The position numbers were made by a program, and so were the translations under genes. A stretch of DNA of 50,944 nt from Candidatus Sysuiplasma superficiale (GTDB lineage: Archaea > Thermoplasmatota > Thermoplasmata > Sysuiplasmatales > Sysuiplasmataceae): contig JAGVSJ010000013.1 in the NCBI GenBank assembly GCA_019720975.1, positions 1-50,944 on the forward strand, read 5' to 3'. The notes below the pieces were generated by a model that was given only the letters and a program-made list of their open reading frames with translations, was not told the origin of the DNA and ran no database searches. Shown here piece by piece: positions 8,085 through 16,310 of the stretch. The number at the start of each line of letters is the position of its first letter. Position 1 is the first letter of the stretch.

Positions 8085-8714
8085 TCAGGAATTGAGCACG
8101 AGTACTATTTCATCTGTCACAGCTTCAAATTTCTGATTTGCATTGATCTTTGCCAGAAGATTCTTTTCGAAATAGTACTGTATCAGGGGCGCCGTTTTTT
8201 CCCAGAATGTCCTGATTCTCAGTTTTGCTATTTCACTATTGTCATCTGTTCGCTGTATCAGGGGAGTCTGATCCTTGTCACAGAGATTATCGACTTTAGG
8301 CGGATATTCTACTGTATTGTAAACTGAATTGCATTTGGGGCATATCCTTCTGTTTATGATTCTGTCAACAAGCACCTCTTCAGGTGCGTCAAAGTATACG
8401 ACCGAATCAAGTGTCGTTACGTTCTCCAGAAATTTCGCTTGGTCTATTGTCCTGGGATATCCGTCGATTATGAAACCGTCATTGAATTCGAGCAGTCTTG
8501 CCTCCAGTATCGCGTTGACAATCTGGTCGGGCACAAGTTTACCGTCGTCCACACATTTCTTGGCGCTCATTCCCAGCTCTGTCCCTCTGGCAATCTCATC
8601 TCGAAGCAAATCCCCCGTTGCAACCCTGGGAATAGACAGTCTCCTGGAAATTATGAAAGCCTGAGTGCCCTTCCCTGCGCCGGGAGGACCAATGAAAACA
8701 AGCCTCCTTTTCAT
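8085..8714 (-). CDS. adk: Adenylate kinase
   Basis: The enzyme balances ATP, ADP and AMP in the cytoplasm. The P-loop G-P-P-G-A-G-K-G-T-Q lies at residues 9-18, the AMP-binding R-V-A-T-G-D-L-L-R just after it, and D-G-Y-P-R-T in the middle. The lid carries C-P-K-C and a later Cys and Asp, a zinc site found in many bacterial-type long adenylate kinases. The frame is open upstream to 8768, but the ATG at 8714 gives the normal N-terminus and is preceded by a TATA-like TTATTTAA about 28 bases away, suggesting a leaderless transcript. Confidence 0.93.
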   Translation of the reverse strand: MKRRLVFIGPPGAGKGTQAFIISRRLSIPRVATGDLLRDEIARGTELGMSAKKCVDDGKLVPDQIVNAILEARLLEFNDGFIIDGYPRTIDQAKFLENVTTLDSVVYFDAPEEVLVDRIINRRICPKCNSVYNTVEYPPKVDNLCDKDQTPLIQRTDDNSEIAKLRIRTFWEKTAPLIQYYFEKNLLAKINANQKFEAVTDEIVLVLNS

Positions 8715-8777
8715 CGGTGTCGCAATTGCATAGCTGTTAAATAATTTGTCTACACCCCCTGTATCCATCTTTTATGT

Positions 8778-9458
8778 TCAGAGAAAACCTACACCCATCA
8801 CCGTAAGTATGCCTATTATTGCCAGAGGTAATATTATGCCAGCCGCATAACTGCCGGCATTCCATCTGAGAACCTTGTATCCGTCTAAAGGCGGAATGGG
8901 CAACATATTGAAAACACCGAGCCATGCATCGAGGAATGAGATATATGCGAGGCTCTCGAACAGTATGAAGTTGGATGAGAAAGCGACAGCGAGAAGAAGG
9001 AAGAGTATGGAAAAAGAACTGTTTGTAAGCGGTCCAGCTATGCTGACAATGCCATTCTGTCTCCTGTCAAGGTAGCCAGAAATATATACGGCTCCGGGGG
9101 CCGCAAACAGAAAACCCAGCAGTGCTGTTATGAATGCAAGGAGAAGACCGAACCTTGATGAACGGAATTCGGCCCATGCGCCGAATTTCTGTGCAAAATA
9201 CTTGTGCATGAGCTCGTGAAACAGAAAACCGGTGAACCCTGCGACAACAGCTATACCCAGATCAAGCGGGAGGTAATTCGAGTAAAACCTGTAAAGTATT
9301 ATTGTGAATGCGAAAATCAGAACTACCATCGCAAGGAGGATGTGTTTCAGTTCCTCGCCGCTGAAACGCATGCCGCGCGGCACATAATTGTAGACTGGAG
9401 AGCCATAATAGCCGCCGTAATCTGTTGTGAATGTATAGGTGCTGCCTCTGCCATTCAT
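8778..9458 (-). CDS. Site-2-type membrane zinc metalloprotease (M50)
   Basis: The protein is an intramembrane protease candidate. The zinc-binding H-E-L-M-H lies at 81-85 inside a membrane helix, and the later N-M-L-P-I-P-P-L-D-G-Y supplies the third metal ligand (the Asp), the M50 arrangement. There are about five to six hydrophobic segments and no PDZ domain, as in small archaeal S2P-like proteins. Substrates are unknown; relatives release membrane-bound regulators. It lies between adk and a small anchored protein, all on the minus strand. Confidence 0.85.
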   Translation of the reverse strand: MNGRGSTYTFTTDYGGYYGSPVYNYVPRGMRFSGEELKHILLAMVVLIFAFTIILYRFYSNYLPLDLGIAVVAGFTGFLFHELMHKYFAQKFGAWAEFRSSRFGLLLAFITALLGFLFAAPGAVYISGYLDRRQNGIVSIAGPLTNSSFSILFLLLAVAFSSNFILFESLAYISFLDAWLGVFNMLPIPPLDGYKVLRWNAGSYAAGIILPLAIIGILTVMGVGFL

Positions 9459-9508
9459 CTTTCCGTCTCCTCAACCGCTTCAACTTGTTCATTAATCTTA
9501 TCACTCCC

Positions 9509-9898
9509 CTAAAACTGGAGCAAGATAGTGTATGTCACGTTCGTGTCAGAAGATGCTGTGTAGAACGCAATGCTCATCTTCGAAGGTAGAACAGGAAAAT
9601 GCTCAAGGCCGGACATTCCAGCATAAGTGTGGGTGAAATTGTTCCCGCCATAGCTGAATGAAATGCGTATTAGAACGGGTGCGTTTGAACTGAATTTCAT
9701 TGATATGTAGCCCGGATAGGATATGCTGTAGACTCTGGTCACCGGACTGAAGTAGCTGACGTTCACCTTTTGTCCTGCGGCGATCACGCTGTACTGTTCC
9801 ATCTGTGTTATTGAGAAAAGATAGAAAACGCTAAGAAGAAGTATTACGACAACTATTGAAAAAAGTGAGATGAGAAGTCTGAAACCTGTTTTTGACAT
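9509..9898 (-). CDS. Small membrane-anchored protein, function unknown
   Basis: A 129-residue protein with one N-terminal membrane helix (about residues 7-29) and an outward beta-rich domain of about 95 residues. A few N-x-S/T sites are present. No family is recognised. It is upstream of the M50 protease on the same strand, separated by 50 bases, so co-transcription is possible. A TATA-like ATATTTAAAC lies about 25 bases upstream of the ATG, suggesting a leaderless start. Confidence 0.65.
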   Translation of the reverse strand: MSKTGFRLLISLFSIVVVILLLSVFYLFSITQMEQYSVIAAGQKVNVSYFSPVTRVYSISYPGYISMKFSSNAPVLIRISFSYGGNNFTHTYAGMSGLEHFPVLPSKMSIAFYTASSDTNVTYTILLQF

Positions 9899-10000
9899 GT
9901 TTGCAGGAAAAGCCTCTGATCATATTTAAACAGTGACGCGTTTTACCATCCACGGCCGCTATCATCCTGTTGATGGCAGGTTGCAACCAGCGCAGTGAAA

Positions 10001-10008
10001 TTTATATA
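10001..10008 (+). promoter_or_regulatory. TATA box of a possible small RNA transcript
   Basis: TTTATATA preceded by GTGAAA forms a good archaeal box A with a purine-rich BRE-like run. It is about 190 bases before the dinB start, and dinB has its own closer TATA-like box at about 10170-10177, so this promoter may serve another transcript beginning near 10030. Confidence 0.4.
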
Positions 10009-10027
10009 TGCGGGCGGGGCAGGGAGA

Positions 10028-10125
10028 CTGAAAGTGCAAGCGACATCGGACTCTCCGTCACGGCGGGAAAGGAAATGTAACTGCCATGAACTGCAGTACA
10101 GATGACTTAAAAGTCATTTCCAATA
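10028..10125 (+). ncRNA. Candidate structured small RNA upstream of dinB
   Basis: Downstream of the TATA box no protein frame is evident, but the bases can fold: an outer GGAA/TTCC stem (10071-10074 with 10118-10121) can enclose two hairpins, ACTGC/GCAGT (10080-10097) and a perfect ATGACT-TAAA-AGTCAT (10102-10117), a three-way-junction shape. No known RNA family is recognised and the stems are short, so chance folding is possible. Confidence 0.25.
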
Positions 10126-10197
10126 AGTAGTAGTGCCCGTCAGAGAGAATCAATCCCGACTGGAAACAGTATTTAATCAGAAGTATATCAGTATAAT

Positions 10198-11280
10198 GTG
10201 CCTGGAAGGATTATAGCACATGTGGACCTCGACTACTTCTATGCCCAATGTGAAGAGCTTCGAAGGCCTGAGCTGAAGGGCAGACCGGTTGTGGTCTGCA
10301 TATATTCAGGCAGGACAGAGGACAGCGGTGCTGTGTCAACCTCCAACTACGAGGCACGCAAGATCGGCATAAGATCAGGCATGCCGATTGTACAGGCGAA
10401 GAGAATTGCAGGGAGCAACACTGTTTTTCTTAGCGCGGACATCGAATATTACGAATCTGTTTCGGAAAGGATAATGTCGCTTCTCCGCTCGTACACGCCA
10501 GTGATGGAGCAGGCGAGTGTTGACGAGGCGTACCTCGACCTGTCCGAGGTTGTTTCTGATTTTGATGGGGGTGAAAGAAAGGCAAGGGAGATCAAGAACG
10601 CCATTCTTTCTTCAGAACACCTGACCTGCTCAATAGGCGTCAGTTCGAATAAGCTGCTTTCAAAGATGGCCGCAGGTGTCAGTAAACCCGACGGTCTTAC
10701 TGTGGTCCGCCCTGAAGAAGCACTCGACTTCCTCGCGCCAATGCCAGCGGGCAAGCTTTTCGGTGTTGGCAGGGTGACCGAACGCAGGTTGAGTGAAATG
10801 GGAATACAGACTGTGGAGGATCTTCGCTCCGTCAGCCCTGAAATACTGAAGAAGCAGTTTGGCAGCAGCATGGGAATGTGGCTTTACAACGCCTCAAGGG
10901 GGGTGGACGAGGAACAGGTGATGGACAGGAAGAGGGAACAGTATGGAAGGATAATCACGCTCAAGGAAGACACCCGTGACAGATCTGTTCTGGTTGACAA
11001 TGCTTCGAGGTTGCTCAACGAAGTTGTCCGGCAGGTGAAGGCCGATGCACTCAGATTCAAAACTGTGTCTTTCCTCGGCATAATGAGTGACCTTTCGGCA
11101 AGAACCAAAAACAGGAGTCTGCCCGATTTCACTGATGATTTCGAGCAGGCTGCCAGAATTATGCCGATTCTAGTGGACGAATTCCTGTCGGAACATCCAG
11201 GCAATCTCAGGCGGATGGGAGTGAAGGTCTCAAATCTTTCGGAAGACAGAGGGCAGAAATCGCTCTTTGATTTCGCCTGA
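10198..11280 (+). CDS. dinB: DNA polymerase IV (Y family, Dpo4-like)
   Basis: The enzyme copies past damaged bases. The catalytic acids are visible: Asp10 in H-V-D-L-D and Asp109-Glu110 in S-V-D-E-A; Tyr15 in D-Y-F-Y-A-Q is the expected steric gate against ribonucleotides. Helix-hairpin-helix (around G-V-G-R-V) and little-finger regions follow. The last residues Q-K-S-L-F-D-F-A are a PCNA-binding (PIP) motif. The GTG start has a TATA-like TATTTAAT about 25 bases upstream, so the transcript is probably leaderless. Its length of 360 is normal. Confidence 0.95.
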   Translation: MPGRIIAHVDLDYFYAQCEELRRPELKGRPVVVCIYSGRTEDSGAVSTSNYEARKIGIRSGMPIVQAKRIAGSNTVFLSADIEYYESVSERIMSLLRSYTPVMEQASVDEAYLDLSEVVSDFDGGERKAREIKNAILSSEHLTCSIGVSSNKLLSKMAAGVSKPDGLTVVRPEEALDFLAPMPAGKLFGVGRVTERRLSEMGIQTVEDLRSVSPEILKKQFGSSMGMWLYNASRGVDEEQVMDRKREQYGRIITLKEDTRDRSVLVDNASRLLNEVVRQVKADALRFKTVSFLGIMSDLSARTKNRSLPDFTDDFEQAARIMPILVDEFLSEHPGNLRRMGVKVSNLSEDRGQKSLFDFA

Positions 11281-11326
11281 ATGACGGGGTGAAATACTGG
11301 TACAGTTCCTTTTACCCACGGTTGCT

Positions 11327-11983
11327 GTGCTCGCGTTTGCTCCGGCGTTGCTCCTGCTCTACTATTCCCTCTCCGGATATACGTGGCCAAAGTCACAGGT
11401 TGTGTATTTCGACGACAGGTGGATATTCGGTTTCCTCGCACTTGGCATAGTTGCCGGCGCCGCGCTTTTCTTCCTGGAACTGATATTTGCTTACCCTGGT
11501 TTCGCTGTTCCTATGCTCTTCATTGTGGCCGAGGAGCTTGCGATGACAGTGATACTGAATTTCCCGTCAGTCAGAAGAAAAGGTTCGGGGAGATTCTATG
11601 GCTTTGCGTTCGGAACCGCCATATCTGCAGGTATTGTGATGGGGGAATATGCAGAGCTCTTTACCTACAGGGGATACGATCTCATAGGGATGGCCGTTCT
11701 ATTCGTTTACAGCGTTGGTCTGGAGCTTGTCGGGGCCTCGACAGGCGGTATTGTAGGTCTGGCGGTGGAAAGCAGGAAGCTTCCTTACGGGCTCGCAATG
11801 GCTATCGTCTTTCAGGCCGCTTTCGGTCTTCTCAATTTCCCTGTCCTTCATTTTCAACCCTCTTCCCTGACAGCCTTCTTTGCGGCAGGCGGAACAGGGA
11901 TGTCTGTTGCCCTCTATCTCTATGTGCTGAAAAGGATACTGCCACCCCGGAAGACGGAGGAGCGTAAGAAGAGGATCATCTGA
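11327..11983 (+). CDS. Polytopic membrane protein, weakly PrsW-like
   Basis: The protein has about seven membrane helices. Inside the membrane part lie V-A-E-E-L-A and G-E-Y-A-E; paired glutamates in helices recall the PrsW/CAAX-type intramembrane proteases, but the expected histidine motif is not clear, so the function is open. The annotated start is a GTG. The frame is open for another 15 codons upstream, where a GGGGTGA ribosome-binding-like run follows the dinB stop, so the real start could be a rare codon (CTG or ATA) near 11294-11300. It probably belongs to one transcript with dinB. Confidence 0.55.
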   Translation: MLAFAPALLLLYYSLSGYTWPKSQVVYFDDRWIFGFLALGIVAGAALFFLELIFAYPGFAVPMLFIVAEELAMTVILNFPSVRRKGSGRFYGFAFGTAISAGIVMGEYAELFTYRGYDLIGMAVLFVYSVGLELVGASTGGIVGLAVESRKLPYGLAMAIVFQAAFGLLNFPVLHFQPSSLTAFFAAGGTGMSVALYLYVLKRILPPRKTEERKKRII

Positions 11984-12022
11984 GTGTCCGCTCCCATTTA
12001 TTCTTCGGTGACTGTGCCTCCT

Positions 12023-12451
12023 TCATTCCAAAAACTCATACAATTCACTTCCCCTTCTTACCACTCTGCCGGACAGTTCAAGCTTTTCCAGGATCTGCGC
12101 TGCCTTCTCTTCTCCAATCTCAAGGTATCCGGACATCTGTGCAAGCGTAAATGTCCTATTCCTGCGTTCAAATTCCTCAATCTTCCCTGCCTTCACCTTT
12201 GGTCTGCTGTCATCTCTCCCTTTCACCGAGTGGCGACTGCGTCCGGGCATGCTCGACGCCTCTGCATTCACCGAAAAGACAACACTGGATGCCTCCATCC
12301 TGTCGTAGCCGTTAAAATGTTTGACAGCCTTCCGGACATCTATCCTTCTTCCGCAGTGCGGGCATTCGGTCACTGCAGTATCAGCCAGGCAGACTTTCGC
12401 ATAACCGCAGTTGGTGCACGCAACAACAGCTATCTCACGTGGCATGTCCAT
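12023..12451 (-). CDS. Zinc-ribbon and winged-helix protein
   Basis: The N-terminus carries C-T-N-C and C-P-H-C, a four-cysteine zinc ribbon (about residues 12-35). A basic linker leads to a C-terminal helix-turn-helix-like region (T-L-A-Q-M-S-G-Y-L ... I-L-E-K-L-E-L-S-G-R-V-V-R-R) similar to a winged helix. This suggests an archaeal nucleic-acid-binding or transcription-related factor; related DUF5817/DUF1922-type proteins are uncharacterised. The ATG at 12451 overlaps the stop of the arginine decarboxylase gene (TGATG), so the two are translationally coupled. Confidence 0.7.
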   Translation of the reverse strand: MDMPREIAVVACTNCGYAKVCLADTAVTECPHCGRRIDVRKAVKHFNGYDRMEASSVVFSVNAEASSMPGRSRHSVKGRDDSRPKVKAGKIEEFERRNRTFTLAQMSGYLEIGEEKAAQILEKLELSGRVVRRGSELYEFLE

Positions 12452-12948
12452 CAGTCGTCGTGTGTGAAAACAACTGCTGCAAGGCATGCACCGTAGTGGT
12501 CAAGGGGTATGTCAAGCTCCTCAGCAACATATGTTATCTTCTTGAATTTGATGCGCCTCAGCTTTGCCATTTCATCCATCTTCCACTCAAGTATCTGGAT
12601 GAGGTTCTTCTTGGTGCCGTGCATGTGTCCTTCAGCAACGTAACCGCCTTCGCCATCCTGTCTGAAACCGTACGCAACACCGGCCGAAATAGTCTCTCCT
12701 TCACCTCCCCTCATCTGTGCGAGGACACAGTGAGTCACCATCCCGCGGGGGAGCTCCCTCCTAGGAATTTTCCTTATGCCTACAGGAAGTACAGAGGAGA
12801 CGGAAACAAGATTCTGTTCCCCAATGCCTGCAAGTATCAGTGCCTGATCGAATGCGTTGAGATCCGAAACCTTGCTGATGGCCTTTCCAGAAGTCACGAA
12901 AAATCTGGAGGGAACAGGGAACATGCTATGTGTGGAAATGTTTCTCAT
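12451..12948 (-). CDS. pdaD: Pyruvoyl-dependent arginine decarboxylase
   Basis: The enzyme converts arginine to agmatine, the first step of archaeal polyamine synthesis. The stretch N-L-V-S-V-S-S-V-L-P contains the Ser-Ser self-cleavage site (about 51-52), where the second serine becomes the pyruvoyl group. Downstream, G-E-T-I-S-A-G and the Y-V-A-E-G-H-M-H-G segment match the family, including the active-site glutamate. The length of about 165 residues is normal. A GTG at 12957 and an ATG at 12924 are alternative starts; a TATA-like CTATAAAAAG lies close upstream. It is coupled to the zinc-ribbon gene, hinting that the latter may be linked to polyamine or translation control. Confidence 0.9.
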   Translation of the reverse strand: MRNISTHSMFPVPSRFFVTSGKAISKVSDLNAFDQALILAGIGEQNLVSVSSVLPVGIRKIPRRELPRGMVTHCVLAQMRGGEGETISAGVAYGFRQDGEGGYVAEGHMHGTKKNLIQILEWKMDEMAKLRRIKFKKITYVAEELDIPLDHYGACLAAVVFTHDD

Positions 12949-12987
12949 TCTTAACACTTTTTATAGTCAGACCGAGAACAAACAGAC

Positions 12988-13695
12988 TCACTGCCGCAGC
13001 AGCTCCGCGCTGCTTCTCTCAGTTGGGGTGAAACCGAACTCTCTCATGAAGTTACTTATGAACGATTCTTCAAACTCGCCGAAGCTGATCGTATGCCCAA
13101 GTATCCTTGCAGCAGACGTCATAACAGATGAATCGAGGCCGCATGGTTTTATCATGTTGAATCCGTCGAGATCATTGTTTATGTTAATTGCAATTCCGTG
13201 AAATGTAACCCACCTCTTGACAGCTATTCCGATGGAACCTATTTTCATATTCCCTGTCCATATGCCAACAGGTTCTAACCTCCCCTCGCTTTCAATTCCG
13301 AAGCTCCTCAGCGAAGCAACAGCCACAGCCTGCAGTTTCTTCACCAGTGTCCTGACGCCGAGACCGTTGTCAGCAAGGTTAATTATGGGATAGGCGACAA
13401 ACTGTCCAGGACAGTGGTATGTTCCTTCTCCCCCTCTTTCGATTGAAAAAACTGGAACAGGAAGGTCCGGCAATTCACCGGTATAGTTCCGCCCAAAGGT
13501 CACCACCGGATGGTGCTGTGTCAGGAGCAGTGAGTCATATATGCTTGAAGTCTGTCTCAGCAGCAGAAGCTTCCTCTGCAATGAAAGGCATTCACCGTAA
13601 TCCGTCGTGCCGAGCCTGAGTATGTTGCATCTTCGCCCGTCCGACCCTCCGGCTTTCACTCCGCCGTTCCGAACTCCATCAGCCACGTCCAGCAT
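12988..13695 (-). CDS. lipB: Octanoyl-ACP:protein octanoyltransferase
   Basis: LipB moves an octanoyl group from its carrier to the lipoyl domain of E2 enzymes, where LipA then adds sulfur. The motifs R-G-G-E-G-T-Y-H-C-P-G-Q (87-98), the lysine of M-K-I-G-S-I-G (Lys151) and the cysteine of K-P-C-G-L (Cys185) give the catalytic Lys/Cys pair. The first 22 residues are a loose extension before the conserved core. The ATG directly follows the lpdA stop, so it is the last gene of the dehydrogenase operon. LipB is uncommon in archaea. Confidence 0.92.
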   Translation of the reverse strand: MLDVADGVRNGGVKAGGSDGRRCNILRLGTTDYGECLSLQRKLLLLRQTSSIYDSLLLTQHHPVVTFGRNYTGELPDLPVPVFSIERGGEGTYHCPGQFVAYPIINLADNGLGVRTLVKKLQAVAVASLRSFGIESEGRLEPVGIWTGNMKIGSIGIAVKRWVTFHGIAININNDLDGFNMIKPCGLDSSVMTSAARILGHTISFGEFEESFISNFMREFGFTPTERSSAELLRQ

Positions 13696-15093
13696 TCACT
13701 TGCCCTTCTGGAATATGTTAGTCGGTTTCCCTTCCGCAAGCTCGGAAGCTTCCATTATCATCTCCGGCAGGGTGGGATGCGGATGTACAGTCAGTGCTAT
13801 GTCTTCTGCGGTTGCCCCCATCTCGATCGCGAGGGATACCTCGCTGATCAGCTCCGAAGCGTCCCTTCCAGCAATCTGCCCTCCTATTACCGTTCCATCG
13901 GCTGAAACGACCAGCCTGACGAAACCTTCGCTTTCACCCAGCGTCAGAGCCCTTCCGGAAGCAGCATACGGAAATTTAACCACCCGGGCAGAAATTCCCG
14001 CCTTTTCAGCTTCAGCGAGGGACATTCCGGTGGTGGCAATTTCCGGATCTGTGAAGAGTGCCGCGGGCATGACCTTTTGCTCCATAGCGCTCGCTTCTCC
14101 TGCGATCACTTCAGCCGCCACGCGCCCCATCGCCGTCGCCCTGTGGGCAAGGAAAGGGGGGCCGGTAACGTCTCCTACGGCGTATATAAAGGGGACGTTT
14201 GTCCTGCACTCCGAATTTACCTTTATAAAGCCGCGGGAGTCAGTCTGTATACCTGCGTTTTCTATTCCCAGCCGCTTTGCCGAGCTGCTCTTTCCCACGC
14301 TGACGAGCACTTTTTCTGCCTCTATTTTCGCTTCTTTGCCTTCTCCTGTCTTCACCCTGATCACCGGACCCTCGGAGCCGGCTGCAATATCCGTCACTGT
14401 CGATTTTGTATATACGGTCACTCCAAGCTTTTCAAGCCTCTTCTCGACAAGCCTGAGAACTTCCCTGTCCGTCCCGGCCATGATCTGCTCGAGTATCTCC
14501 ACGACAGTGACCCTGGATCCCATCTTCGCGGCAGCTATTCCAAGTTCAAGTCCTATGTATCCCCCACCGACTACCAGCAGCGAGGAAGGCAGTTTGCTGA
14601 GCGACAGAAAGTCCCTTGCATCAATTATTGTTGTATGATCGAAGGGGAAAGCCGGGAGAGATGAGAAAACAGAACCTGTCGCGATGACGGCATTGTCAAA
14701 GCGGATGGTTTCACCGCCAACGATCGCTATTTCCCTCTGCGATTCGAACCTTGCCTCTCCCTTGATTAGTGTTGCACCGTAAGATCGCAGCAGGGACTCA
14801 ACACCACGGGTGAGGCGGAGGACTACCTCATCCTTGAACTGTTGTAATCTCCCCAAGTCAATACTGCCTTTCGCCGATACAAATATTCCACGGTCGATGA
14901 ATGCATTGTATCTGTCAAAGAGATCTGCAGCCTGAATTATTGTCTTGGAAGGAATGCAGCCGAAATTGAGACATTCGCCTCCCGCCTTGTCCCTCTCTAT
15001 TATTGTAACCCTTCTTCCCAACTGCGCGAGCCTTATTGCACAGGGGTATCCCCCGGGTCCAGCACCGATCACCACTGTGTCTTCCTGGCGCAT
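13696..15093 (-). CDS. lpdA: Dihydrolipoamide dehydrogenase (E3)
   Basis: This flavoprotein re-oxidises the reduced lipoyl arm of E2 using NAD+. The FAD-binding G-A-G-P-G-G (10-15), the redox disulfide in G-G-E-C-L-N-F-G-C (Cys41/Cys46), the NAD-binding G-G-G-Y-I-G near the middle, and the C-terminal H-P-H-P-T-L-P-E (His439, Glu444) are all in place. The 465-residue length is normal. Its ATG overlaps the E2 stop (TAATG), so the two are translationally coupled. Confidence 0.95.
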   Translation of the reverse strand: MRQEDTVVIGAGPGGYPCAIRLAQLGRRVTIIERDKAGGECLNFGCIPSKTIIQAADLFDRYNAFIDRGIFVSAKGSIDLGRLQQFKDEVVLRLTRGVESLLRSYGATLIKGEARFESQREIAIVGGETIRFDNAVIATGSVFSSLPAFPFDHTTIIDARDFLSLSKLPSSLLVVGGGYIGLELGIAAAKMGSRVTVVEILEQIMAGTDREVLRLVEKRLEKLGVTVYTKSTVTDIAAGSEGPVIRVKTGEGKEAKIEAEKVLVSVGKSSSAKRLGIENAGIQTDSRGFIKVNSECRTNVPFIYAVGDVTGPPFLAHRATAMGRVAAEVIAGEASAMEQKVMPAALFTDPEIATTGMSLAEAEKAGISARVVKFPYAASGRALTLGESEGFVRLVVSADGTVIGGQIAGRDASELISEVSLAIEMGATAEDIALTVHPHPTLPEMIMEASELAEGKPTNIFQKGK

Positions 15094-16304
15094 TAGAATT
15101 CCAGCTTCATAAGAAACGGATGTTCCAGATATTCAATCAGCCTGTTTCCAAACATGGCTGCCACAGCTCCGTCTACTATCCTGTGATCGCAGGCTACAGT
15201 GAAATACATCATGTCCCTTATGACTATCTGACCGTTTCTGGCTACAGGCCGCTGTTGTATCTTGTGTGTCGCGAGTATCGCGCTTTCGGGGTAGTTTATC
15301 ACAGGTGTAGAGAAGAGTCCTCCAATCGGCCCGACATTTGTTATCGTGAATGTTCCTCCTTGAACCTCGCTCAGCACAAGCTTGCCGCTTCTCGCCCTCG
15401 ATGCAAGATCATCAACTTCCCTTGCTATCTGCTCCACCGTCTTGGTGTCGGCATCCTTTATGTTAGGCACAACAAGCCCGTCATCTGTGGCAACAGCTAT
15501 GCCTATGTTGTAGTAATGTTTGAGGACAATTTCATCCTTCTGCTGATCATAGGATGAATTGAGATAGGGAAATTCCTTCAGTGCCTCCACCACAGCCTTT
15601 ATGATGAACGGCAGATAGGTGAGTTTAACACCTTCCCCGTATTTCTTTGAAAGTATGTTGCGTGCGTTGATGATGTTTGTCATGTCAGCCTCATCCACGT
15701 AACTGAAGTGCGGTATGTTTCTCTTCGACTCTGCCATACGCTCGAATATCCTCTTTCTTATGCCGTGAACCCTGACCCTGTCTTCTCTTCCAGGTGCCTG
15801 TCCCCCTTCCCGCTTCTCCTCAGTCCGTGCGCCCCTCGATGATGCAATACGTTCCAGGTCTGCAAGTGTAACTCTTCCGTCCGGCCCGGGTCTGACAGAA
15901 CTGAGATCTATGCCCAGCTCTCTCGCCCTCTTTCTGACAGCAGGTGTCGCCCTCGGAACCGATGCCTGTATTGCGGCTGACGCTGTTACCGGGGATGTCG
16001 ATGCAGTTTGAGCCGGAACACTTTTGTCTTCCCTGACATGCGTTTCGGCCACTGGTCTGTCCTCCTCAGCCTCAAATTCGAGTATTGGTTCTCCGACTTT
16101 TACCGTCTGCCCTTCGGCAGCTCTCAGTTTCAGTATCGTTCCGGTGAATGGAGATGTCATTTCAACGTTAACTTTGTCTGTAATGATTTCAGCCAGCGGC
16201 TGAAATTCCTTGACCCTCTCCCCTTCCTTCACTAGCCACTTCTTTATCTCTCCTTCAGCCACTCCTTCTCCAACGTCTGGCAGCTTGAATTCTCTTCTCA
16301 TCAT
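15093..16304 (-). CDS. 2-oxoacid dehydrogenase E2 acyltransferase
   Basis: This core subunit transfers the acyl group from E1 to CoA. Domains in order: a lipoyl domain with lipoyl-lysine Lys44 in T-D-K-V; an Ala/Pro/Thr linker; a peripheral subunit-binding domain at about 115-152; and the catalytic domain ending with D-H-R-I-V-D-G (His374). The 403-residue length with one lipoyl domain resembles the branched-chain 2-oxoacid dehydrogenase E2 of thermophilic archaea, though pyruvate cannot be excluded as substrate. It follows E1beta after 6 bases. Confidence 0.93.
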   Translation of the reverse strand: MMRREFKLPDVGEGVAEGEIKKWLVKEGERVKEFQPLAEIITDKVNVEMTSPFTGTILKLRAAEGQTVKVGEPILEFEAEEDRPVAETHVREDKSVPAQTASTSPVTASAAIQASVPRATPAVRKRARELGIDLSSVRPGPDGRVTLADLERIASSRGARTEEKREGGQAPGREDRVRVHGIRKRIFERMAESKRNIPHFSYVDEADMTNIINARNILSKKYGEGVKLTYLPFIIKAVVEALKEFPYLNSSYDQQKDEIVLKHYYNIGIAVATDDGLVVPNIKDADTKTVEQIAREVDDLASRARSGKLVLSEVQGGTFTITNVGPIGGLFSTPVINYPESAILATHKIQQRPVARNGQIVIRDMMYFTVACDHRIVDGAVAAMFGNRLIEYLEHPFLMKLEF

Positions 16305-16310
16305 ATCACT

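Noticed and set aside
13607-14638. 343-codon plus-strand open frame
   Set aside because: It is exactly opposite lpdA, is Ser/Pro/Ala-rich without motifs, and is explained by the codon bias of the real gene.
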